The notes under the pieces were generated by a model. That model did no database searches, was not told the origin of the DNA, and saw only the letters and a list, made by a program, of their open reading frames with translations. A DNA stretch of 15,614 nucleotides from Baffinella frigidus (taxonomy: Eukaryota > Cryptophyceae > Cryptomonadales > Baffinellaceae): positions 967,284 through 982,897 of the forward strand of contig MU646371.1 in assembly GCA_026770585.1 (NCBI GenBank), in the 5' to 3' direction. Positions 6,394-13,627 of this stretch are shown here, piece after piece. The position numbers were made by a program, and so were the translations under genes. The stretch's first letter is position 1, and each line of letters starts with the position of its first letter.

Positions 6394-8330
6394 ACCCTAA
6401 ACCCTAAAACCCTATACCCTAAACCCTAATCCCTAAACCCCGAACCCTAAACCCTAAACTCTAAACCCTAAACCTTAAACCCCAAACCCCAAACTCTCAA
6501 CCCTAAACCCTAAACTCTCAACCCTAATAAACCTCAAACCCTAAACCCTAAACCCCAAACTCCAGGACCTAAACCTTAAACCCTAAACCAGGTTTGAACC
6601 CCACACCTTCAACACTAAACACTAACCCCCCTACTCCCTAAATACTTTGCCCTAAAACCTAAACCTTAGACCCTGAACCCTGGACCCTGAACCCTGAACC
6701 CTAGAACCTGAACTCTTGACCATGAAACCTGCACCCTAAACCTTACATCCTACACCCTACACCCTACACCCTACACCCTACACCCTACACCCTACACCCT
6801 ACACCATAAACCCTGGAGAATAAATCCGGAACCCGGACCCCCATCCAGGTGTGGACCCTACACCCTAAAACATAAACCTACACCCTAAAACCCCACACCC
6901 CTCTACACAAAAAAACCTAAACCCAAAACCCCAGACCCAAGACCCTGAACATTGCACCCTAAAACCTGAACCCTGAACCCCAAACCCCAAACCCTAAACC
7001 CTCAATCCTAAACCCTAACCCCTAAACCCGAAACCCTACACCCTACACCCTACACCCCAAACCCTAAACCCTAAACCCTGAACCTGAATCCTCAACCCTC
7101 AACCCTCAACCCTCAACCCCAAACCCCAAACCCTAATCCCTGAACCCTAAACCCTAAACTCTAAACCCTAAACCCCAAACCCTGAACCTCAAACCCCAAA
7201 CCCCAAACCCTAAACCCTAAACCCCAAACCCTCATAAACCCCAAACCCCAACCCTAAACCCGAAGCCCACAATCCTAAACCTTAACCAGGTTTGGACCCT
7301 ACACCTTAAACACTAAACGCTCACCACCCTACTCCCTAAATACTTTGCCCTGAACCCTCAACTCTAGACCCTAGACCCTGAAGTCTGAACCGTGAACCCT
7401 AGAACCTGAACTCTAGACCTCAAAATCTGCACCCTAAACCCTACACCCTACACCCCACACCCTACACCATCAACCCTAAACAATGAACCCTAAACCCAGA
7501 ACCTATATCCAGGTGTGGACTCTACACCCTAAAACCTAAACCCCAAATTCCTTACACAATAAACCCTAAACACTGAACCCTCGACCCTAGACCCTGAACC
7601 TGCACCCTAAACCCTGAACCCTAAACCCTACATCATAAACCCCTCAAAAAAAACATTAACCCTACACACTACACCCTAAACCCTAACACCCAAACCCCAG
7701 ACCCTAGACCTCAAACCCTAAACCCTACACGCTGCACCCTACACGATGCACCCTCGACCCTAAACCCTGAACCCGAAACCATAAACCCTACACTCTACAC
7801 CCTGCACCCTACACTCAACACTCTCAACACTCAACCCAAAACCCTGCGCCCTCAACCCTCAACTCTAAACCCTACACCCGAAAACACAAACACAAACCCT
7901 AAACCAGGGGTGGACCCTACAGCCCACGCACTAAACCCTAATCAACCTACACCCTACACCCTGAACCCTACACCCCAGAAACTAAACCCATCGCCATAAA
8001 TCATACACCCAAAACCCTACACCCGAAAACCTAAACACCCTAAACCCAAAACCCGAAACCCAAAACCCTAGACCCTAAACCCTGCACCCTAAACCATACA
8101 CCCTGAACCATACGCCCTAAACCCTAAACCCTAACCACCAAACCCTCAACCCTAAAACCTGAAACCCAAAACCTGAAAAGTAAAACCTAAAACCCAAAAC
8201 CTAAAACCTAAAACCCAAAACCTAAAACCTAAACCCAAATCCCTCAACCCTGGACCCTAAACCCTAAGCCCTAGAAGCTGAACCCTACACCCTACAATCT
8301 CCCACCCAGACCCTGAACCATAAACCCTAA
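6331..8330. repeat. Two-kilobase telomere-like array with higher-order pattern
   Basis: C-rich heptamers on the + strand. It begins with a homogeneous CCCTCAA run (6333-6398, about 9 units), and a CCCTACA run of about 8 units occupies 6749-6805. The motif CCAGGTGTGGACCCTACACC or a near form is at 6588, 6845, 7286, 7509 and 7904. Segments 6588-6900 and 7286-7560 align as an approximately 690-bp tandem duplication, sharing CTCCCTAAATACTTTGCCCT and CTAGAACCTGAACTCT. From about 8155 the units shift to CCTAAAA and CCCAAAA forms. No genes. Confidence 0.9.
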
Positions 8331-8592
8331 ACGGAACCCGCTCTGTTGAGGGATGAAGGTGGTACCTGGCGTGGTGTGCAGTAACATGCCTCGAGTATCC
8401 CTTAAGTGGCGAGTAGGTTCATACGCCCTACGGTAGGGCCACTTAAGGGATACGTCGACGTTCCCGATCCCACTGGGTATCAAATGCGACTGAGGGGGTG
8501 GGGGGTTCTGGGGAGAGCTCCAGTGAGAACTCTGGGGATAGCTCTGGGGGAGGGCGTGGCCCGCCCCCCTAGGACCATCATAGGGTCCACAC
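8331..8592. other. Non-telomeric insert in the array, with hairpin and element core
   Basis: About 260 bases interrupt the array. A 16-base perfect inverted repeat (GTATCCCTTAAGTGGC) occupies 8395-8410 and 8438-8453 around a 27-base loop, with TA at both ends. This is fold-back family 2. A second member is at 12119-12222. At 8556-8588 the words CCCCCCTAGGACCATCATAGGG match the core of the 117-bp family-1 element without its termini. Two overlapping ORFs on opposite strands are artefacts of the palindrome. Confidence 0.7.
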
Positions 8593-9572
8593 ACTAAACC
8601 CTAAACCCTAAACCATAATCACGAAACCCTGAGTCCTAAACCCCAAACCCTTCACCCTAAACCCTACACCCTAAACCCTACACCCTACACCCTACACCCT
8701 CAACCTTCAACTCTAAACCCTAAACCAGGTTTGGACCCTACACCCTACACACTCATACCTAACCACCTTACACCCTCAACCCTACACCATAAACCCTAAG
8801 CCCTAAACCCTGGAACCTAGACTTTGAACCATAAACCCTGAAACCTAAACCATAAACCCTCAACCCTATACCCTACATCCTAAACCCCAGACACTAGATC
8901 CTGAAACCGAAGCCCGCAACCCTGAACTCTTATCCAGGTGTGGACCTCAAACCTTATACCCTACACCCTAACCTCCCTACACCCTAAACCCATAACCCAC
9001 AACCCTAAACCCAAAAACCTAAACCCTGAACCCTGAATCCTGAATCCTACAACATAAACCCTACACCTTCACCCCTTCACCCTGAACCCTATACCCTAAA
9101 GCCTAAACCCTAAACCCAAAATGATACACCCTCACCTCTCAACCCTTCACCCCATACCCTAAACCCTAAACCCTAAACCCTAAACTCTACACCCTAAACC
9201 CTAAACCCTAAACCCTAATCCCTAAACCCTGACCCAGATGTGGACCCTACACCCTACACCCTAAACCGTACAGAGTAACCACCCTACACCATAACCCCTA
9301 CCTGTAAACCCTAGACCCTAAACCCTGCACCCTACATCCTGCTCCCTACACCCTACAGCCTCGACCACAAACACTGAACTCTAAATCCTACACTCCACCA
9401 TAACCCTGCAGCCTACACCCTACACCCTCATGCCTAAACCCTAAACCCTGTACCCTTGACCCTAAACCCTAAACCCTACACCGGAAAACCTGACCCATGA
9501 ACCCTAAACCAGGTGTGGACCCTACATCTTAAACACTAAACACTGACCACCTCAAACCCTAAACCCTGCACC
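8593..9572. repeat. Telomere-like array continued, with higher-order motif
   Basis: C-rich heptamers with the 20-base motif at 8725, 8934, 9234 and 9509. The part 9397-9520 closely matches 1963-2090 in the other large array. Clean CCCTAAA runs lie at about 9160-9185 and 9195-9220. Confidence 0.9.
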
Positions 9573-9889
9573 TACTGTGGTTTTTTTGCAACCCATACCC
9601 CCTATTGACACAGCCTCTGTTCATGATCGGTCCATGACATCACGCGGTTAAGTTCATGACTTGAATAGTAAAAAACTCTCGATTCTTCTTGAGGGACCTA
9701 GACAAGGACACATTTTCTCCCCGAAAGGAAACGCCCAAGAACATTCCAAGAACATGAACGAACAGGACACGAGTCAAGTTCGTTATTGAAGTAGTAAAAA
9801 ACTCTCTTAGCCTTCAGAACCTCGCATGCCCCCCTTATACCGGGGGTAATAATGCCCTCGGAGCAGCTCGGAGCTCGGAGACAGCTCAA

Positions 9890-9951
9890 TATTTCTTCTG
9901 CAAGGACATGGACACAGGACTATTTCTTCTGGAAGGACATGGACAGAGGAC
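9890..9951. repeat. Two tandem 31-bp units
   Basis: TATTTCTTCTG-AAGGACATGG followed by ACA-AGGAC occurs twice back to back (9890-9920 and 9921-9951) with two mismatches. Confidence 0.9.
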
Positions 9952-10082
9952 ACGTTCTCTCACGAAAGGAACCACGAACAGGAAGGAACAAGAGGAGATG
10001 GAGAGTGTTCCCTTTGGAATCTGTCATATAAAAAGCATTTAGATGGGCGTCTGCCGAATAATCATGGAGCAAGGGGGTGATG

Positions 10083-10172
10083 GTAGATCTATCTAGATTA
10101 ATCTCGAGTGGTGTAGATCTATCTAGATTAATCTCGAGTGGTGTAGATCTATCTGGATGAATCTCGAGGGGA
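10083..10172. repeat. Three tandem 30-bp units
   Basis: The units start GTAGATCTATCTAGATTAAT and end CTCGAGTGGT at 10083, 10113 and 10143. The first two are identical and the third carries a few changes (for example CTGGATGAAT). A single inverted unit is at 2888-2917. Confidence 0.92.
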
Positions 10173-10266
10173 ATCGCAACTTTCAGAAGTGCAGTCCAAT
10201 GGACACTGTCCATCCCGATATCTTACCCGGAGACCGATCCGCTTGATTTAGTCAACTCCAGGAATC

Positions 10267-10391
10267 CTCGGAGAACGGAGACCAAACGGAGACCAAACGG
10301 AGACTGGACCGGAGACCGGAGACTCGTGTGAGGTACTCTCCGGACGGAAGGTAATCTCCGGACGGGAGGCACTCTCCGGACGGAAGGCACA
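10267..10391. repeat. CGGAGACC-rich block and 18-bp tandem repeat
   Basis: ACGGAGACCAA repeats at about 10274-10303. The 18-base unit CTCCGGACGGAAGGTAAT occurs three times in tandem at 10338-10391 with small changes. The inverse form, GTCTCCGTTTGGTCTCCGTT, lies at about 10900-10919, so the two blocks could pair across some 600 bases. No ORF links them convincingly. Confidence 0.85.
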
Positions 10392-10396
10392 GAGGT

Positions 10397-10439
10397 GGTC
10401 CTAGGTATCTGGGCGTTTCTTATGAGCGAGGTACCCCTG
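10397..10439. mobile_element. Right half of a family-1 element (copy C)
   Basis: GGTCCTAGG, then GGGCGTTTCTTATGAGCGAG and GTACCCCTG, followed by TA (10440-10441). The left half is absent. It is followed by a 19-base palindrome (GTAGCCTACTGTAGGCTAC, 10439-10457) and, together with copy D, forms a direct repeat with a spacing of 108 bases. Confidence 0.8.
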
Positions 10440-10504
10440 TAGCCTACTGTAGGCTACCAAGAGAAGCTCTGGATGGGAGGTCAACGGACGGAATGTACCC
10501 AGGT

Positions 10505-10547
10505 GGTCCTAGGGGGGTGGGCGTTTCTTATGAGCGAGGTATCCCTG
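10505..10547. mobile_element. Right half of a family-1 element (copy D)
   Basis: Same right-half structure as copy C, ending ATCCCTG before TA (10548-10549). Both halves are preceded by related sequence (GGACGG-A--GTAC/CAC then AGGTGGTCC), so half elements and flank were duplicated together. Confidence 0.8.
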
Positions 10548-10549
10548 TA

Positions 10550-11006
10550 GGCCAAGACGAGGTGAGGTGCGCAGAGCCCAAGTACAGGATCCAGAGTATG
10601 TATTAATACACACCCCACGGCGACTCGCACTTGGCACGCCCCTCACTCACTCACCCCAGCCCCACTCACCCCCACCCCAATCACACCCCACACACTTAGT
10701 TGGAATCGGACTCCGAGAGGAACGAACGCCTCCTGGATCTGGAACTCGCGCGCCGTGTCCCACGCCTTGTCCAGGAAAAGAGTCACGGCTATGGGGGAAT
10801 ATTTCCGGGGCAAATTTTCAGAAGTCAATCCCGGTTGACTTTGGAAATTGGGAAATCAGGTTTTGAGGCTCTTTTTTAAAAAGCACTATCTGCACTAGTC
10901 TCCGTTTGGTCTCCGTTTGCATGTCTCCGAAAAAAGACGGAGAACGGAGACCGTTCCCAACCCGTTTTTCAACCCGGGTTTCGGGTTGGAGGGCTACGGG
11001 AGGGAA
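10550..11006. other. Island without recognised gene
   Basis: A CACTC/CCCCA-rich simple sequence lies at about 10634-10695. The inverted CGGAGACC block is at 10898-10955. ORFs at 10567-10866 (+) and the overlapping minus frames show no domain and reflect low-complexity sequence. Confidence 0.45.
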
Positions 11007-11234
11007 CAGCAGCAGCATCAGCAGCAGCAGCACCATCTTCAGTAGCACCATCTTTAGTAGCAGCACGCGATAGAGAAGGCGGTGGCGGCGGTAGGGGGTC
11101 AGGCAGTGGCTCGTGGTGGGGCTCCCGCTCTCGCCGAGTGGCATGCTCTCCACCAACCTGAGCTTCAACCACCACGCGTGGCGGCCCTCGTGATGCCTGC
11201 TACCAGTCACAGGCCGCTCGAGGCCGGCCACTGA
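11007..11234 (+). pseudogene. Broken second copy of the C-terminal end of the HTH gene
   Basis: In the frame of the 3598 gene this reads a run of CAG and CAC/CAT codons (Q/H-rich), then HHLQ, TAG, HHL, TAG, TAG, then QHAIEKAVAAVGGQAV and on to TGA at 11232-11234. TAGs are at 11043, 11055 and 11058. Compared with the first copy, CACCATCTTCAGTAG is tandemly duplicated, one CAG of the duplicate reads TAG, and a later Leu codon is Pro. No helix-turn-helix part is present upstream: the homology starts within the Q/H tract. It is a 3'-truncated paralogue or a segmental copy. It would be intact only if UAG were read as an amino acid. Confidence 0.65.
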
Positions 11235-11317
11235 CTGGTGCTTGCAGTAGAGCCTGAGGAGCTACTCACTTTCTTTCGAGGTCGGTGAACCTGTGGCAGA
11301 CGTAAGTACACTCCGTA

Positions 11318-11434
11318 CAGGGGTACCTCGCTCGTAAGAAAACGCCACCCCCCTAGGACCACCATAGGGCCCTAGGCATAGGCCTACTGTAGGTTCCTAG
11401 GAGGAGGCGGATTCTTATGAGCGAGGTACCCCTG
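11318..11434. mobile_element. Complete 117-bp fold-back element (family 1, copy E)
   Basis: TA (11316-11317), then CAGGGGTACCTCGCTCGTAA to GAGCGAGGTACCCCTG, then TA (11435-11436). The paralogous segment at about 4768-4790 lacks the insertion. Deleting the element plus one TA leaves a 23-base sequence of exactly the same length as the empty site (CACTC....GTACGAGTAGG). This is direct evidence of insertion with a TA (or GTAC) duplication. Confidence 0.9.
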
Positions 11435-11681
11435 TACAGGTACGAGTAGGGGCGATGGGGGACGGGTGTGGTGTTGGGAGTGCGAAGTGATGACAATGAA
11501 GACGATGCCTTACAAAGAGTTTTGTGTCACACAGCTCGAGGCTCAAGGGCCTACCTTGGACCTGTACCGAAAGTAACAAAGAAGAAGAAGAAGAGTCGCA
11601 CCTGTTTACATGTGCATTGCCTCGACCAAGGTTGTGGCGGCTGGGACCTCTACACGAATCTCTCTCTGCACAGGTCCCTGC

Positions 11682-11874
11682 GACCCCGCTTGCGAGGAGA
11701 GAGGTCGCGCAGGCGGTTCGGCCCCGTCATTCTCCTCCTCCCCAGTGGGCCGCTTCGCGAGCGCTTCGCCCGCCCTTTTTTCTGCCATTCGTTGGTCGCT
11801 CCGGGGAAGAGAGCCCCGAACCAACCTTCGCTACCAGATGAGACCCCGCTTGCGAGGAGAGAGGCCGCGCAGGC
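11682..11874. repeat. 33-bp direct repeats 160 bp apart
   Basis: GACCCCGCTTGCGAGGAGAG followed by AGG-CGCGCAGGC occupies 11682-11714 and 11842-11874, with one mismatch. The repeats lie inside the insert that distinguishes copy B from copy A. The bases between are GC-rich with a short T-run. This could be a duplicated insert boundary or a tandem expansion. Confidence 0.92.
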
Positions 11875-12077
11875 CCAGGCCCGACACACAAGCGAGATCA
11901 AAGATACCGTCATTATCAGTCAACCACCGAGGCTCGTCACCTGTCCGACCGAGGCTCACAGTCCCACTGGGACCTCTACACTGCACTGTTCCCAGTAAAA
12001 CAATCAGTAATCAAGTCATGTTGGTGGTGATCCTATTAAACGCCCGTTTCCTCTAAAAAGCGCAGGCTGCAGAGGAT

Positions 12078-12118
12078 GGTTCTAGGGTGGGGGGTTGTCC
12101 TTATGGGCGAGGTACCCC
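12078..12118. mobile_element. Truncated right end of a family-1 element (copy F)
   Basis: GGTTCTAGGGTGGGGGGTTG, then TCCTTATGGGCGAGGTACCCC, stopping one or two bases short of the usual CTG terminus. A family-2 element starts at the adjoining TA (12119-12120), so the two abut or one inserted at the end of the other. Confidence 0.75.
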
Positions 12119-12222
12119 TATCCCTCAACTGCTCAGTGGGCTCATACACCATACAGTAGGGCCCTATGACCTGCCTAGGGCGAGTTAGGGTGAATATTCG
12201 CCCTATGGTCACTTACGGGATA
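12119..12222. repeat. Family-2 fold-back sequence, second member
   Basis: Ends TATCCCTCAA and CACTTACGGGATA correspond to the TATCCCTTAA/CACTTAAGGGATA ends at 8396-8452. Interior words such as CTCATAC and AGTAGGGCC are shared in order. It is about twice as long as the 8396 copy because of extra CCTAGGG-type sequence resembling the family-1 core. Confidence 0.7.
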
Positions 12223-12385
12223 TAGGTTCTCCGCACAGGCTGTTTTCTCCCATGCTAATCTCTTCGTGATCCTGAATACATGTAGATGTTATTTCAGATT
12301 TGGCTTGGCGTTGGAGCCATTTTCACTTTTAGGGGTTGAAAATACGTGACTTTGTACCAGGAATATCTTTGATGGACACTGTAGG

Positions 12386-12426
12386 GTACTATGGGGATGC
12401 GCTTTCTTATGAGCCAGGTACCCCTG
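12386..12426. mobile_element. Right half of a family-1 element (copy G)
   Basis: ATGGGGATGCGCTTTCTTAT, then GAGCCAGGTACCCCTG and TA (12427-12428). It lies about 20 bases outside the left arm of the 12445/13047 inverted repeat. Confidence 0.75.
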
Positions 12427-12630
12427 TAGAGTCCTTTGCTAACACCAACACGGCCTCCATGTGCGCACCCCCACACGCACGAACAGGCTATGGTTGATGC
12501 ACAGTTGAGCAGGACCTAGAGAGAGAGGTCCCGCGAACTCTGCACGATGTGTACGAAGAGAGGCACGGCCTTAGGAAAGGCGTGAGACAGGCCCGCGTAG
12601 GGACAAACAAGCCCACTTCGGCCTTCCGTA

Positions 12631-12735
12631 CAGGGGTATCTCCAAAACAAGAATTTGCACAATTCTAGGGGCGTACAGGAGGAGTAGGACTATCCCTAGG
12701 ACCCTACGGTGGTCGTATGAGGAGCGGGGGGAAAG
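12631..12735. mobile_element. Degenerate family-1 element (copy H)
   Basis: TA (12629-12630) followed by CAGGGGTATCTCC marks the left end. After about 40 unrelated bases the core GGACTATCCCTAGGACCCTA (12692-12711) closely matches the core of copy A, and GTATGAGGAGCG resembles the right arm. The right terminus is lost. Confidence 0.6.
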
Positions 12736-12746
12736 GGGGATTCCTA

Positions 12747-12874
12747 GCTCTGTCCGAGTAAATCTGGGCGCGCCTTAGTATTTGAGCAGGGGTTCCAGTA
12801 CAAATTCTAGAAATTCTATACATTTAGACGTCTAAATGTATTTTATAACGCGCCCAACTTTACTTGGGCAGAGA
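12747..12874. mobile_element. 128-bp TA-flanked fold-back element with 24-bp palindromic core
   Basis: Flanked by TA at 12745-12746 and 12875-12876. Terminal arms CTCTG-CC-AGTAAA then GGGCGCG (12748-12773 / 12849-12873) pair with four or five mismatches. The middle holds a perfect 24-base palindrome, 12818-12841, centred on GACGTC. It is AT-rich inside and GC-rich in the arms. There is no ORF. It is the only member in the window. Confidence 0.75.
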
Positions 12875-13097
12875 TAGGGTTCTCTTGTAACATGTACAGT
12901 GTTCGAAACGCCCCAGTCCTAGATCCTTACAGTAGGCCTATCTCTAGATTAGGTCTTACTATGCCTGTTGCATAGTGCGCGTGACCTCTCTCGAGGTCCT
13001 GCCCAGACATAGCCTCTGTGGGGGTGCATACATGGCGGCCGTGTTGGCATCAATAAATTCTCTCTATGCGGTGGTCCTATCCTGATATGGGTGGGGT

Positions 13098-13137
13098 GGG
13101 GGGGGGGGGGCTCCATAAGCTCCATAAGCTCCATAAG
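13098..13137. repeat. 13-G run followed by three 9-bp units
   Basis: An uninterrupted run of 13 G (13098-13110, preceded by GGGTGGGGT) is followed immediately by CTCCATAAG three times (13111-13137). G-runs of this kind can form quadruplexes and are prone to sequencing error, so the exact count is uncertain. Confidence 0.9.
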
Positions 13138-13505
13138 GAGGGTTCTGGTGTTGTAAGTCCCGATTGGACCTGTATTTTTCTCGTGCGAGAATTGTCAAAA
13201 AAAATCATCTTACGTTGACGGGCTTTTACCGTCCCCGGGAACGAGCCGATTCCCTGTTTCCGACGGTAACAGAGAGAAAAATTATTGATTGCAAGACCCT
13301 GCGGGACCCCCAATTCGTGACGACGCGGACTCCCTTCGCTCGCCAAACAGCCAACGTCAGGTGCGCAAGGTGGTCGTCTGAAGGCCTAGTCTTTGTGTGC
13401 CTGGCGGTGGCAGCCAGCAGCCAGTTACCGCCCAAGGAGGACAAAAAGCGTTTCCCTCTAAATGCGAAAACACCAAGGCAAAAAAAGAACTGCGAGATTG
13501 GTCAA
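13138..13505. other. Sequence upstream of the two-exon gene; no gene recognised
   Basis: A 122-codon ORF (13164-13532) starts soon after the tandem repeat and covers most of this stretch, with minus-strand frames also open. Its translation is rich in K, R, T and S with no domain I know, and ends in the inverted repeat at 13506. It could be a leader or promoter region for the gene at 13628. I do not call it coding. Confidence 0.4.
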
Positions 13506-13601
13506 AACATTTCACCTGAAGTCAAGTTGTGAAGTGTTAAGTCAACTTCCCCCACGTTCCCTGCAACTTACGATCAGCCTGTTGACTTGGGGTGAAATGT
13601 T
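13506..13601. repeat. Inverted repeat just upstream of the gene
   Basis: AACATTTCACCTGAAGTCAA at 13506-13525 pairs with 13582-13601 with two mismatches, and AAGTCAAC (13540-13547) offers an alternative partner for GTTGACTT. The right arm ends 26 bases before the ATG at 13628, so the structure may lie in the promoter or 5' leader. Whether it is regulatory or just a decayed fold-back element cannot be told. Confidence 0.75.
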
Positions 13602-13627
13602 CTGCGTCAGGACGAGGATCGTGTGAA

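Larger units (their letters stand above)
9573..10266. other. Low-copy island with internal repeats; no gene recognised
   Basis: There is no supported coding region in these 690 bases. The word AGTAAAAAACTCTC recurs at about 9667 and 9793. The block GGACAC followed by TTCTC and CGAAAGGAA recurs at about 9706 and 9948. GAGCTCGGAG is duplicated near 9860-9885. The minus-strand ORF at 9920-10213 is open mainly because a 30-base tandem repeat contributes a decapeptide repeat. Confidence 0.5.
11031..12077. repeat. Segmental duplication, copy B, with three inserts (partner 4576-4998)
   Basis: Collinear with copy A but expanded. It also has about 90 extra bases near 11183-11280, the 117-bp element at 11318-11434, roughly 100 bases at 11507-11607 (with a GAAGAAGAAGAAG tract), and about 340 bases at 11673-12016. 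The last insert is GC-rich. Short ORFs over it (for example 11468-11998) change frame relative to one another and have no recognised domain. The inserts could be gains in B or losses in A; the fold-back element alone can be polarised as a gain. Confidence 0.9.
12445..13047. repeat. Large inverted repeat, arms 12445-12544 and 12969-13047
   Basis: The left arm (CCAACACGGCC-CCATGT, GCACCCCCACA, AGGCTATG, GAGCAGGACCT, GAGAGAGGTC) matches the reverse complement of the right arm block by block. The left arm carries two small extra segments of about 10 bases each. The arms enclose about 424 bases that contain two smaller fold-back elements. Possible readings are a decayed element with long terminal inverted repeats and nested insertions, or an inverted duplication. 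No transposase-like frame is visible between the arms. Confidence 0.85.

Noticed and set aside
8292-8597. Pair of overlapping ORFs on opposite strands
   Set aside because: Both are produced by the inverted repeat and array sequence of the insert at 8331-8592.
1607-9572. CRISPR-like array (short regular repeats over kilobases)
   Set aside because: The units are 7-base telomere-type heptamers without unique spacers, and the sequence is eukaryotic.
9920-10213. Repeat-containing protein on the minus strand
   Set aside because: The repeated decapeptide is a direct result of the 30-base tandem DNA repeat, whose length is a multiple of three. Nothing else supports coding.
11468-11998. 176-codon ORF in the duplicated 3' flank
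   Set aside because: It runs across insert boundaries that are absent in copy A, has no domain, and competes with two other plus-strand frames and two minus-strand frames.
13164-13532. 122-codon ORF upstream of the two-exon gene
   Set aside because: No recognisable domain or supporting splice pattern, and it ends in an inverted repeat. Kept as unassigned sequence.
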